Assembly (NCBI RefSeq): GCF_000346465.2
Contig: NC_034010.1
Coordinates: forward strand, 27,056,643-27,120,642
Source of the DNA: Prunus persica
Taxonomy: Eukaryota; Streptophyta; Magnoliopsida; Rosales; Rosaceae
Direction: 5' to 3'
DNA: 64,000 nucleotides
Shown: piece after piece, positions 1 through 11,681 of the stretch
How the letters are laid out: the number at the start of each line of letters is the position of its first letter
Numbering within the stretch: the first letter of the stretch is position 1
The notes under the pieces: generated by a model
What the model was told of the DNA's origin: nothing
Seen by the model: the letters and a program-made list of their open reading frames with translations, nothing else
The model's database searches: none
Program-made: the position numbers and the translations under genes

Positions 1-51
1 ACACTGGATACTCATATCGGATGCACCTCATAAGTCTCCAAAAACTTTCAG

Positions 52-1259
52 CTTTTACTCTGGGATGAAGCAGAAGGAGAACTAGATAGATTGGCGTTAA
101 GGTTTTCACAGCTATATTATGATAATCTTCTCAGGGTGCGCGTTAAGCTGTTTATAATTTATTTAAGGTTTGTCTCTTACATGCAACTACTGATGTTATG
201 TACTTTTTCCTTTTCCAGCTTAGTAAACCTGTGGAGGGGCTCAAGGAATGGCTAGATGCTGTATCCACAGCTCGTATCCCTTGTGCTGTAGTTTCAAGTC
301 TTGATCGGATAAACATGACAGAAGCCCTAGAACGAATGGAACTCAAGAAGTATTTCCAGGTTGGTGTACTTTTGAATTACACAAAACTTTCCAACGGAAA
401 TTACAACAAAGTTGAGTGCTTTATAACCAAACCCCAGCGGAACTTGTGATTTGTAATTTCCCATTGAGAGATGTGAATGATAAACCCATGGTGATGGATT
501 TCTGTTAATTCCACTTACATCACACACCGTACCTGATTGTTGTCATTGTGGGTTACAGGCAATTGTGACAGAGGAAGATGGAATGGATTCAATAGCTCAT
601 AGGTTTCTTTCTGCAGCTATGAAGGTATTTCCTGCAACTTACTATTACTAGTGTATAAATATGTACTTCTAGTGTCACCATAAAGGTCAGCTCTCCACTT
701 AAGTCAGACTGTGTCTGGAATCAGTCTGTATCTTCACATGTTATTGTATACGACAATACAATTAATTTTCTTGGGATCATTCTCTAACCCAATCTATTAT
801 TCCACTTGCAGCTGGACCGAAAACCATCGAAGTGTGTAGTGTTTGAGGATGAGCCTAGAGGTATAGCTGCTGCCCACAACTGTACAATGATGGCGGTGGC
901 ATTGATCGGTGCCCACCCTGCGTATGTATTCTCATCCTCTTCACCCTTGATAGCACTGTTTAGATGTCCCATGAATATAGAATACACCTACGGATACACA
1001 TTCAGATACGCATACATTGAAGTACTCCTTAACTATGTACGAACACGTTGTACTATATATCCTGATCGAGATTGATGGTGGCACACGCAGGTATGACCTG
1101 GTTCAGGCAGATCTTGCAGTTGCTAGTTTTAATGAACTTTCAGTGATCAATCTCCGAAGACTATTTGCAAACAAGGGTTCTACATTCATGGACTTACAAA
1201 AGCAGGTTATAGAAAAATCTCCACCAAAGAGGAAGCTTACAATAGATACTATTTTCTGA
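52..1259 (+). CDS. HAD-like hydrolase (plastid-type phosphatase), 5' end outside window
   Basis: This is the C-terminal part of a haloacid-dehalogenase-like phosphatase, resembling the plant At3g10970-type protein and related to plastid riboflavin-pathway phosphatases. Exons read as 52-139, 219-359, 559-624, 812-921 and 1091-1259 (TGA), and all joins keep frame. Visible motifs are the HAD core strand with its conserved Ser (CAVVSSLDR), the motif IV-like acidic loop (KCVVFEDEPRG) followed by a Gly-rich Rossmann end, and the conserved C-terminus ending KRKLTIDTIF. The nucleophile motif (DxDxT) and the transit peptide must lie upstream of base 1, so catalysis cannot be judged here. The acceptor of the first listed exon is inferred, and coding sequence may begin slightly earlier. 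The gene lies head-to-tail with the decarboxylase gene 690 bp downstream. The substrate is unknown; assigning riboflavin biosynthesis would be speculative. Confidence 0.85.
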
Positions 1260-1946
1260 ATTCTTTTTTCTCTTCTTCTAATTCTCTCCCCATCTTGTAA
1301 TCTAGTAGCTGATCATCTGCTTTTTCCTTTCTTTTTTCTTGGTTTGTACCTGATCTCGTAATTTTATTTTTTTTCGTCTTTGATATACAGCTATTATAGT
1401 GAAAAGCTCATTTCTGATGTTATACACAAAAATTAAATATAAAAAAAACGCTTCCATTGACGTCTCAGTATTTAAATCTTAGAACTCCAATAAATAATCA
1501 ATGGCCAATTGTTATAATTTATAATTGGGAAGTGAATTTGATTATTGGAAACACATGTTTCAATCTGCTTTCGCTTTCAAAATACAAGAGCAAAGTTTCT
1601 ATGAGGTAAGGTTGGCCTCAAAATTTCGTTCCTTGATGTTGGAGAAGGCTGGGGACCTCAATTTTCAATGGATTAAATTTGTTTGTATTATTATTTGTAA
1701 GCAACGACACGTCGTCATAGGATGAATAAACGACAGTTGTTGAAGCGCTTCATTGTCGTTACCGTTGACTGTTGGAGTGGTGGGGACATGGCAAAAATCA
1801 GCACCGGTGTGGAAATCCCCTTATCGTTATTGTCATCCTCCTCTGACAGACTTATTCTCCCTTTTCCATCTTCGCTGAGAAGAGAGAGAGATATGCGAAG
1901 AGCTTGGAGTTAGAGAGAGACCAATTAATTATCTTCGCATCCAAAC
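1260..1946 (+). other. HAD gene 3' UTR and HEME2 promoter region
   Basis: There is no convincing coding region. The first part is T-rich and is the likely 3' UTR and terminator of the HAD gene. The second part, up to the ATG at 1947, is the likely promoter and 5' leader of the uroporphyrinogen decarboxylase gene, with a short GA repeat near 1883-1920 that is typical of plant leaders. Confidence 0.5.
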
Positions 1947-4768
1947 ATGTCCTGCATTCACAGCTACGGCTCCATAGCTTCCTTCTCTGTTCCCTCCTCA
2001 CCTTCCTTTACACGAAGATCCAGATGCGCCTCCAAGCCTAAGCTCCTCTGTGCACTCGGAGGTAATTCAATAACACGGCGTCGTTTCCATGCTTAATTTG
2101 AAAGCTACGACCTGGGTTTTGTAGGAAATGGTCTAATTGATGTTGGGTCTGTTCAAATTTGGTTCTTTTATTTAGCACACAATCGTATGCTTGCCAAGTT
2201 TGAATTTTGCCCTCTTGTCTCAATGTCTCTCCCAGATACTCATTTTGTCTTTCACATTGTAATTCATGTGTATTTGATTCAGGGAGTGTGGCAGAACCCA
2301 AAGTTACCTCTGTTGCTGAGCCGCTTTTGCTCAATGCGGTTCGTGGGGACGATGTTGAAAGGCCCCCAGTTTGGCTCATGAGGCAAGCAGGGAGGTACAT
2401 GAAGGCAGGTTCATTATTTATATATATATATATATATATATATTGCTATCTCATTCTCTGTTAATTATTTCTTAGCTCTTGTAAGGCCTAAGACTGGAGT
2501 GGCTACTTCTCTTCTGCTTAGATACGTTCACTAACTTATTTCAGCATTTGTATATGATATGACAGAGTTATCAAACTCTCTGCGAGAGGTATCCGTCGTT
2601 TCGGGAAAGGTCTGAAAATGTTGACCTTATTGTCGAAATTTCTCTACAGCCCTGGAAGGTTTTCAAGCCTGACGGAGTAAGATGCCACTCTGGGATTCAT
2701 CGTTGGTTGTTTTCCAGTTTAGCCACTTACATTTTGTAGTTTTGTTACTTGTTTCTTTTTCTCACAAGTCTCTCATGTTTGTGACAGGTCATTTTATTCT
2801 CTGACATTCTTACTCCTCTCTCCGGGATGAATATACCATTTGACATTGTAAAAGGCAGGGGTCCTGTAATATTTGATCCTCTACATACAGCTGAGGATGT
2901 TGATCAAGTAAGAGAATTTGTTCCTCAAGAGTCAGTTCCATATGTTGGGGAAGCATTGACAATCTTGCGAAAAGAGGTCTAACTCTATGCCCCCTTATTG
3001 ATTTCAAACTTTTTATATCTTTATGATTTCACTGTGAACTAGAGCCAATTATATGTATAAATCACTAAATTTAGCATCTTTGCTGATATGGTGTCAATAA
3101 TTTTTCTGATGAGAAGGATCAAAGGAAAAAAAAAATCTCACATGGTATTTGGAAGAGAGACCAGAGTCTTTTCCAAAATTGTGCAGAGATCCATTAGAGC
3201 TTTACAATATTATGTTAGAAAGGATCCTGGAAGATTTAACGCTACAAACCATGGCAATCTGTCCTAAATGCTACCTTGGAGACTTTGAAGTAAAGAACAT
3301 GAAATTTTTTTTACATAGACAGTTACTAATAACCTTCTCTTGTTTCACATGTCTAACTGGATGTTTTAAATCTCATTATTAGTTTATTATGTAGTTTACA
3401 TTTTGAAGCTTTATAAAGGTACTCATTTTATTTCATGAAATTTGAAAAGGTGTACTCTGCTACAGCCAGCATTATAACCTTTGGTATCCTCACCCATATC
3501 TTTACGTTTCCAGGTAGATAATCAGGCAGCAGTGCTAGGTTTTGTTGGGGCTCCTTTTACCCTTGCATCGTATGTGGTGGAAGGTGGTTCATCAAAACAC
3601 TTCACAAAGATTAAGAGATTAGCCTTCTCTCAACCGAAGGTAATTCTAGTGCTGCTCATATCTAGTTTTACGTAACTTGAGGTCTGTAAGCTTGGATACA
3701 AATGTGCTTTAGTGCTCTTCCTTGGTGATACACCGTTGACTACCTACTGGGGCATATTGAGCCCGGTTACAGCATTTCCTATTTGGGTTCTTTTTTGGTG
3801 TGACTGAAGGCCTGAAACTTAGATGCAAGTCGTTCCCCTTTTTACTTTTTTTTGGGTCTTTTATCTTCCATTTTTTTTTTATCATCATGGTTACATGCAT
3901 TGTGAGAGAGCCAATAAGTAAGGTCCTTTAGCATCCATCTTCCCAAATTTGCTCCACGATAGTTCTACTAATGATAATTGACTCTCATCATCCAACGCCT
4001 TTATATTATTTCACCTTCAACTTGGTTAGTAGCTCCTAGGGTACTCCCTTTGTGAGAAAATTTTTGGTTTCAAACCCATCTTGCGACATTCACCAGTACT
4101 TTTGATGTTTTTTGGGAGTGTTGCATTGTTAATGAAGGAGTGAATATCCATTTTCTAATCCACAAAAAATCTCCTTTGTTTTCTTTTTTAATGTCTTCTC
4201 CCCAATTTTCTGCCTGTTGACAAACTTTGTTGAGCTATGGTTCTTTCCTCAGGTCCTCCATGCATTACTTCAGAAATTTACAACTTCGATGACAAAGTAT
4301 ATTCGATACCAAGCTGATAGTGGAGCTCAAGCTGTTCAGATATTTGACTCATGGGCCACAGAGCTCAGCCCTGTTGATTTTGAGGAATTCAGTCTCCCAT
4401 ACTTGAAGCAAATTGTGGATGGTGTGAAAGAGACCCATCCAGATCTCCCTTTAATCCTTTATGCAAGTGGATCTGGGGGTCTGCTTGAGAGGCTGGCTTT
4501 GACGGGTGTTGATGTAGTTAGCTTGGACTGGACTGTTGATATGGCTGAAGGTAGACGACGACTGGGACCAAATATAGCAGTTCAAGGTAATGTGGATCCT
4601 GGTGTTCTTTTTGGTTCAAAGGAGTTCATCACCAGCCGAATAAATGATACGGTGACGAAAGCTGGTAGAGGGAGACATATTTTGAATCTTGGCCATGGCA
4701 TTGTAGTAGGTACACCTGAGGAGAATGTTGCTCATTTCTTTGAGGTTGCTAAAGGAATCAGATACTAA
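1947..4768 (+). CDS. HEME2: Uroporphyrinogen decarboxylase, chloroplastic (HEME2 type)
   Basis: The enzyme converts uroporphyrinogen III to coproporphyrinogen III by four decarboxylations, in the plastid heme/chlorophyll pathway. Exons are 1947-2061, 2283-2404, 2566-2676, 2788-2976, 3514-3639 and 4253-4768, giving about 392 aa, the normal plant length. The first 38 residues are Ser/Arg-rich with few acidic residues, as in a chloroplast transit peptide. Family signatures are present: RQAGRYMK (substrate Arg residues), [10 protein letters not shown] (catalytic Asp), [12 protein letters not shown], the second signature near IQGN-type AVQGNVDPG, and LGHGI near the C-terminus. The start at 1947 is the only ATG that gives the transit peptide. 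Intron 2 must use a GC donor (base 2405) to keep frame. Intron 5 (3640-4252) contains a possible tRNA-like fragment. HEME2 rather than HEME1 is assigned from local sequence similarity and gene neighbourhood as remembered. Confidence 0.95.
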
Positions 4769-5962
4769 AAATTTTATTTAGATCGAATGAATTTCTGCTT
4801 AGTTCATTGAGCTCCTTTCTTTGTAACTTTTTGTTCCAATTTTATCCCCTGTTAAATTAATTATACTGGTCTTTGTAATTTGTTGAGGCCTTCCTTTTCT
4901 ATTGAGGCTATTTAGACATGCAAAGCCTTTCTGTGCAACTCCTTAAACAGGGACACAAGTGGCGTTTGTTTATGGATTTAACAGCTAATTAGTGTATGAA
5001 ATCTTACACTGCATTTTCAACGAATATATGCAAGCACTCATTTCCGGGATTCTGGGTGAAGAAGATTTAATTATATAGTCTCTGACATGTACTTCAAGAT
5101 CACGTATATATAAGCTTGGTTGTTCACCTACCAAGCTTGCCCCAGCTAATGATGAACTTGTTGGTGCATCTCTATTATATAATAAGTTTTCAGTAATCAG
5201 CACCGGCTAATTTTTTTTGGGGCTTTCTTTTCTTGGTGAATAAGTTAATGCAATCCTTTTTTTTTTTTTTTTTTTGTTTTTTTTGAGGTACATTTTTAGC
5301 AGCTTTCTTTTTTGCTTAATAAAACCTTGTCCAAATCTTCCTTTTCTTCTTTTTGGTAGGTTGGTGTTTGGTCATTTTCAAAGCCATCTAAGAAGTAAAA
5401 AGCCACTGAAACGTGCAACATCTGAAATTTGTCAAAGATTTTATACCATGGGGCATGGAGAGCATGAAGCATGCATGCCTCTTATTTATTTATTTTTTTC
5501 TTGCTAGCTAGGTTGGTCCACGAGAATATGATCAATCATTAAACCTAATTAAGCATGAACATTACAAACACCGAATCCCACCGTCACTAATCATCAAGAT
5601 TAAGACAACGCAACGTCACGAATCCCACCGAATCCCAGCAATGAAGCCTATGACTCTTTATAAGGAACAAACATACAAGAGTAAAATACGTTCTAGAATG
5701 ATGATTAAGGCCATTTAATTGTGAATTAGTTTAATTATCAGCCTTGTAAAATAAAATAAAATTTTATTAAAATGAGTAGACAAACTGCAAACCAACCGGC
5801 GGGGGCCTCGAGCGAGCTGTCACAATTTGGTTGGTTTCCGAGTTCTAACTAAGGTAGTAAAACAAGAAGGCATGGTGACAGACGTATATAGACCGACCTT
5901 CCTTAACAACTTCAATACGAATTTAGTGGAATATACAAACGGCCCATAACGTTTGTAACACA
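4769..5962. other. Intergenic: HEME2 3' UTR and flank
   Basis: No gene is supported. The stretch holds the 3' UTR of the decarboxylase, a run of about 19 T near 5257-5275, and AT-rich sequence. Short open frames here have no recognisable product. Confidence 0.4.
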
Positions 5963-7079
5963 TTGCTTTTTGTATCCTCTCATTTCTATCTTTCTCTTTC
6001 CTTCCAACGTTCAGATCCTGTGGAGGCTTTGTGTCTTCTCCTCGAAGGTAACCTCTTCACTTTCTTTTTCTTCCTTTTGATTTTTTGCCATTGTTGTTTG
6101 TTCTTTTGTCTTTCAGTATATTTGACTGCTTTAACTTTATCAAAAATATGTGTCACGATATGCAAACATTAACGTTGTCCCGTGTTCTTGGAATTATAGA
6201 GATGGCTTGTGTATAGATTTGCGTTTCTTAGTTTTCTTCCTTTCTCTCTTTCTTTGGTTGTGGCTTGGAAACTTTCCTCAGTTTTGTATCAGCATCTTCT
6301 CCGTTCTGAAAAAAGCTAATTAAGAGGTTTATTTCTTGACTTGAGCTCTTCACTCTGTTTTCATAGACATTGATTTGTTGTGCCTGGCCGAATACAGATT
6401 GCGTATATGGATTTCGATGATCCGTAGGAGAATTTGTTTGATGATCAGCAATTTAATTTTAAGATTTGCTTTGTTTGATTGCTTAATTTTGATGATCTTG
6501 AGGAACTTGCATTGAGTTCTATATAGGAAAAGTAACTTTTACCTTAGTTTTGATACATCCCTCTGGTCAGTGTGGTGTATCTGAATTTTTGGTTGATGAA
6601 TTAGATGACAAGGTTTTCAGTATAAAAAAAAGAAAGATAGAATGTGGAACTTCCTTTTTATTAATTGTTAGTCTCAGAATGATAAGCATTAGCATATCTA
6701 TGTGTTTATTGTTATAAGGATTGTTCTGGTACTTTCTTTTGGGAAACCTTAATCATTTTCCTGCTGGGCTCTTCGCTTTCTCATGCAGTGCAAAATACAG
6801 CCATCGAGGAATGCAAAAAGATGTGCTTTTCTTTCATCAAACCCTTTGAAATAGATTTCACTCTGGCCTGCCCTTGTACATTCTCGATGAGGTTGGATCC
6901 TAAACACACAGTGAAACTGAGATCAGGGTCCAAATATTGCAAATTGAAGCCGCAAAGAGAGTTTCTGATGCGTTGAATGGCGCTCTTGCCTGTGAGTAAA
7001 ATTTCTCATAGTAGCAGGATATATAGCACATTATTATTAGTATTGTTGTTGTGTATTAATTAGAGTTAAAAGATTTGGA
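5963..7079 (+). promoter_or_regulatory. CIPK upstream leader with probable 5' UTR introns
   Basis: This pyrimidine-rich stretch precedes an intronless CIPK. A good donor occurs near 6048 (GAAG followed by gtaacc), an acceptor near 6788 (tcatgcag), another donor near 6990 (gtgagt) and an acceptor near 7063. These suggest a 5' UTR spliced once or twice before the ATG at 7080. Short frames in it (e.g. 6788-6976) look untranslated. The transcription start cannot be placed from sequence alone. Confidence 0.4.
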
Positions 7080-8405
7080 ATGGAAAATAAGGGTAAGGTG
7101 TTGATGCAAAAGTATGAGATTGGGAGATTGTTAGGCCAAGGAAACTTTGCTAAGGTTTATCATGCAAGGCACCTCCAAACTGGCCAGAATGTAGCCATTA
7201 AGGTAATTAACAAAGAGAAGGTTACGAAAGTTGGCCTAACTGATCAAACTAAAAGAGAGATATCTGTTATGAGATTGGTTAAACACCCAAACATAGTGCA
7301 GCTTTATGAGGTCATGGCTACCAAAACCAAGATCTACTTTGTTTTGGAATATGTCAAAGGTGGTGAGCTTTTTCACAAGGTATCAAAAGGAAGGCTCAAG
7401 GAGGACATGGCAAGGATGTATTTTCAGCAGCTGATCAGTGCTGTTGATTTTTGCCACAGCAGAGGTGTTTATCACCGTGATTTGAAGCCGGAGAACTTGC
7501 TGTTAGATGAAAATGGAACATTAAAGATATCAGATTTTGGGTTGAGTGCCCTTGCTGAATCTAAGAGGCAAGATGGCCTATTGCACACAACTTGCGGAAC
7601 TCCTGCCTATGTAGCTCCTGAAGTTGTAGGTAGAAAAGCCTATGATGGTGAAAAAGCTGACATTTGGTCTTGTGGGGTGATCTTATATGTACTATTGGCT
7701 GGTTGCCTGCCATTCCATGATACAAATCTTATACAAATGTATAAGAAAATAGGCAAAGCCGAGTATAAATGCCCCAGTTGGTTTTCAGTTGAAGTGCGCA
7801 AGCTTCTGTCAAGAATCCTCAACCCCAACCCAAATAAAAGGATTCTCATTTCAAACGTAATGGAAAGTCCTTGGTTTAGAAAAGGGTTCAGCTCCAAATC
7901 CATTACAACTATAACAGAAGTCGAAAAACGGGCTTTGGTGGATGTTGATGCAGCATTTGATAATTGTGACAGCAGTGATCATAATACTGAGGCAAAGCAA
8001 GAGTTGGCCAGACCTACCAATTTGAATGCTTTTGATATCATCTCTCTTTCAAGTGGATTTGATTTGTCTGGTTTGTTTATGGGAAAAGATACAAAGAAAG
8101 AAGCACAGTTCACATCTGTGCAGTCTGCCTCATCAATTATATCTAAGCTGGAGGACATTGCCCAGCAGCTGAGGCTGAAAGTAAACAAGGATGGAGGGTT
8201 ATTGAAATTGGAGAAATCCAAGGATGGCAGGAAGGGGGCATTGTCCATAGAGACTGAAATTTTTGAGTTCACTCCATCCTTCTATCTAGTTGAGATGAAG
8301 AAATCCAATGGTGATACATTGGAATTTAAGAAGATACTGAAGGAGGATATAAGACCAGCTCTCAAAGATATTGTGTGGGCATGGCAAGGTGAGGAGAAAC
8401 AGTAA
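7080..8405 (+). CDS. CBL-interacting Ser/Thr protein kinase (CIPK2/10/20 type)
   Basis: This intronless gene encodes a 441-aa SnRK3 kinase that acts with calcineurin-B-like calcium sensors, usually to control ion transport and stress responses. The kinase domain spans roughly residues 11-265. It has the Gly-rich loop ([11 protein letters not shown]), catalytic Lys in AIKVINK (residue 41), [17 protein letters not shown], and the activation-loop end [11 protein letters not shown]; all catalytic residues are intact. The regulatory half has the NAF/FISL motif ([19 protein letters not shown], around residues 310-335), which binds CBLs and autoinhibits. It also has a C-terminal PPI-like region ending [14 protein letters not shown]. 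Absence of introns places it in the intron-poor CIPK clade; recalled similarity is highest to CIPK2 and CIPK10, but the exact orthologue is not assigned. The leader upstream is probably spliced. Confidence 0.96.
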   Translation: MENKGKVLMQKYEIGRLLGQGNFAKVYHARHLQTGQNVAIKVINKEKVTKVGLTDQTKREISVMRLVKHPNIVQLYEVMATKTKIYFVLEYVKGGELFHKVSKGRLKEDMARMYFQQLISAVDFCHSRGVYHRDLKPENLLLDENGTLKISDFGLSALAESKRQDGLLHTTCGTPAYVAPEVVGRKAYDGEKADIWSCGVILYVLLAGCLPFHDTNLIQMYKKIGKAEYKCPSWFSVEVRKLLSRILNPNPNKRILISNVMESPWFRKGFSSKSITTITEVEKRALVDVDAAFDNCDSSDHNTEAKQELARPTNLNAFDIISLSSGFDLSGLFMGKDTKKEAQFTSVQSASSIISKLEDIAQQLRLKVNKDGGLLKLEKSKDGRKGALSIETEIFEFTPSFYLVEMKKSNGDTLEFKKILKEDIRPALKDIVWAWQGEEKQ

Positions 8406-10044
8406 CAAAACAACAACAGCAGCATTCTTCCCAACTGTGATATATCTCATTATTCTTGAGTGATCTAAAGCTTTTCTAATTTTGAAGTTTTGTTTTACTG
8501 TGATATATTATTATTATATCTGGCCTCAATTGAAACTGCAAGGTTCAAGTCAAATATTATTATGAGTGAGGCCTAAAATCTTCCCTTTTATCAGTCTAAT
8601 CTTTAACAAAATATCAAAGCTTATACCTGAGCTCAATATAAACACAATCTTTATATGTACATTTTCTGCATTTCCCATACAATATTTGGAAACCATGGCA
8701 AAGTTTATAAGCTAACCTTCATCACAAATTCAGACCCATCAGGTGGACTCAACTATTTGGGCAATACTTCTTGCCTGCTTCCCGATAAAGAGATCTTCCT
8801 GTCAATAACAGAAATGTGGAAGTTCCTACTTACAAAGGGAGGAGGAAAGTATTTTCCCTATTCGGGTCTCAGATTCTTTATCACCATACGCAGAGCCATG
8901 GATAGGTTTGGCTAGGCTCTGAACTTTTTTGGGCTCAAGCCATGAATTGTATTGAAATGGCTAGTGACAAAACATATCCATTTTACACATCTTTATCCAC
9001 ACAACCAAAAAAAAATTATTTGAGTCACTTGTCATGATAAAGGTATCCGACTTTTTATCATCATCATCATTTGGAGCAGCTGGCATGAACCCATGTTAGC
9101 ATATTCCATCTGATTGCTGCACCTGCATGGCACCAAATTAAGCAAGATGCACAAAAAAGAAAGGAAAAAAAAAAAGCACGACATTGTGAAGCATATTTCT
9201 ATTTTAGTTTTGCCACCCCTAAATTCCAAGACCTTAAAAACCAACCATTTTTAATTGGTTAATCATCAGAATCTGGTCAACAAGAATCATCGACTTGGGA
9301 TGGGCCAACACATGGTTGGCCACGTGACCCCCTCCTTCGAATTTGGTGGAATCAAAGGGCAGGTAATGCTGCTGGCAACCCACAAGGATTTGACTCATAA
9401 TTCAAATTCCGATTCTGAATTGATTAATTGAATTTAATTAGTGTGGAAAAATAATGCATAAAAGTTTAGGTTTGGGGTTGGAGATTAGAGGGGAAGATAT
9501 AATGAAAAACTTTTTATTAGTATTAGAAACGTTTCAAGGGCAATGATGAGAGAGAGCCCACATGATATCCACAAATATAAGAAAATGGTAAAAGAAACAA
9601 GATTGGTTCTCCACTGTCCCATTGAAGATCGACAAAGAAGACAGAAGAAAGAGATGGTATATATATCATAACCATCCTAAATTGTCCCCACCTCATAAGC
9701 CATAAGGGGTTCCATCTCCACTTGATAAAGCACATGCACCATACTCTTTTCTTTTTTTCTTTGCCTTTTAATTTGGCCCATGGAAAAAATATTGTAATTT
9801 AATTATATATTGAATATATTCTACTTTAATCTAATAGATCAAAAATACGGAAGTAGGTATTCAAACTCGAATGCAAAATGAGAAGCACATCCACTCTAAC
9901 TAATTTAGCTAAACCAATATCTACAATTATACACTACATATTAAAAATGGGACACTCAAAAATATATAATATAGCAGATAAGACGCATGAAACTTGAGTT
10001 GCCTGGTGTGATATGCCTCAGAGATGGGCTCTACCACTTTAATA
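8406..10044. other. Intergenic: CIPK 3' UTR and gene-free AT-rich DNA
   Basis: No gene is supported. The first 250 bases are likely CIPK 3' UTR. The rest has short frames without conserved residues, A-runs and low-complexity sequence. Confidence 0.4.
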
Positions 10045-10342
10045 TAGGGCTGGCAATGGGTCGTGTCGTGTCGGGTTCGTGTCGTGTCGGGATAATAAAC
10101 GTGTCAAGAATGCTCAACCCGAACCCAACCCATTTAATAAACGTGTCGTGTCGGGTTCGGGTCGTCTTTTATCGTGCGGGTTTCGAGTCGTGTAACGGGT
10201 TCATAAAGAATAACATACATGTTACAAAACTCACAACCGAAAAAATTTTAATTAAAAAAAAACAGAGAGAGTAGAGAAAATATAAGGAAAAGAAAGAAAG
10301 AAAAAAGATAGAGAGAGGAGAGAAGGAAAAGAAAGAAAAAAA

Positions 10343-10396
<54 letters not shown>

Positions 10397-10953
10397 AGGA
10401 AAGAAAGAAAGAAAAAAGAGAGATGAGAGAAAACTAAAGAGAAAGAAAAAAAAAGAAAAAAAAATGAGAGAAGAGGAAAGGAAAAGAGAGGAAAAAAAAA
10501 AGAGAGAGGAGAAGAAAGAAGGAAAAAAAAAGAAAAAAAAAGAGGAGAAGGGAGATGGAAAAGAAAGGAAAACTCAAAAGAAAAAGAAACATTATAAATA
10601 TCAAAAGTCATACCATAAAATCACAAAGTTGGTTGTAGCATGATGGATAAGATGTTTGAGAAAATGAGGATGGGAGGGGTTCGAAACCCCTTGTGTGTTG
10701 TGTTGAAGTCTCCATTTGTCTTTATTTTTTAGTGGGTTGTACACGGGTTGACACGACCCGTGACACGACCCGTTTAATAAACGGGTTAGATATGTATTAT
10801 AGCGGGTTGACCCGAAACCCACCCGTTTATTAAACGGGTCAGAACGGGTTGACCCGAAATTGACCTGTTTTTTTATCGTGCGGGTTGAACCCGCTAATTT
10901 CTCGTGCGGATTTCGAGTCGTGTATCGGGTCGTATCCGAAATTGCCACCCCTA
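10045..10953. mobile_element. Non-autonomous hAT-like DNA element with TIRs, about 0.9 kb
   Basis: Both ends share an inverted terminal motif: TAGGGCTGGCAA at the left (10045-10056) and its near-complement TTGCCACCCCTA at the right (10942-10953). Subterminal zones are full of short repeats related to CGTGTCG, its complement CGACACG, and ACGGGTT, in both orientations, as in hAT-type elements. No transposase is encoded. The flanking bases are AT-rich on both sides and I cannot define a clean 8-bp target duplication, so the superfamily is a judgement from TIR and subterminal structure. The interior holds a purine-rich tract and a Pol III box-like stretch (separate entries). A relic of the same family lies at 38973-39088. 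Confidence 0.6.
10262..10592. repeat. Purine-rich low-complexity tract with (GA)n core
   Basis: The plus strand is almost entirely A and G for about 330 bp, including a GA dinucleotide run around 10345-10389 and mixed GA/GAAA/A-run blocks. About 80 bases after position 10475 have no pyrimidine. It sits inside the hAT-like element. The open frame across it on the minus strand is a low-complexity artefact. Confidence 0.85.
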
Positions 10954-11647
10954 TATATAATTAATGGGATAGTTTTGAGTGGATAATTCATGTTTGTAGG
11001 GGTTTTGTTTCCTTATCCTTATTCTATTGGTTGTCATGTCATTCATGTAACTTTCACGCTTACCATTTTGAAGATATTATAGGCGACCATGAGAAAGCCT
11101 ACGTCTTTGCCAAGCAAACCAATGCCTTCTTCATTATACATTCAATTCAAAGGAAAAGCAACCTCTCTCTCTCTCTCTCTCTCTCTCTCCCCTCCCCAAT
11201 ATTATCACTCTCTTGATCACATACTATGTCAAATCTTTTTCAACTTCAAAGTTGAACAGTGACTAATATATATTAAGGTTTTCTAATGGTGTTTTTTTTA
11301 TTTCCGTTCGTTGTTAATTACATTTGTAGACAAATTGTGGGGTTCAATTACAACAAGGAACCCCAATCCCAAAGGTGGATTTAGCAAAAGAAAAAGTTAG
11401 GATTAGAATTACATACAATTTTTGCTCAAGAAAAGTCCAAATTAAGTCCATATATATATATATATATATTATATTCATGAGATATAGGTGGAGAGGAAGA
11501 AAAAAAGTTTAGATCTTTTGGATGGCTGGAAGCAACATATGGGATTTGAGAGATTGGGATATTTGAAGCAACTTGTACTTCAACATCAAATCACCTTTCA
11601 CTAACCAAAGGAAAGCCGAAAGAGCTTTGTCCTGCATGCTTTCAAAG

Positions 11648-11681
<34 letters not shown>

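Noticed and set aside
10252..10611. 119-codon minus-strand frame rich in Ser, Phe and Leu
   Set aside because: It is the complement of the purine-rich tract; TC-rich DNA reads as Ser/Leu/Phe without stops.
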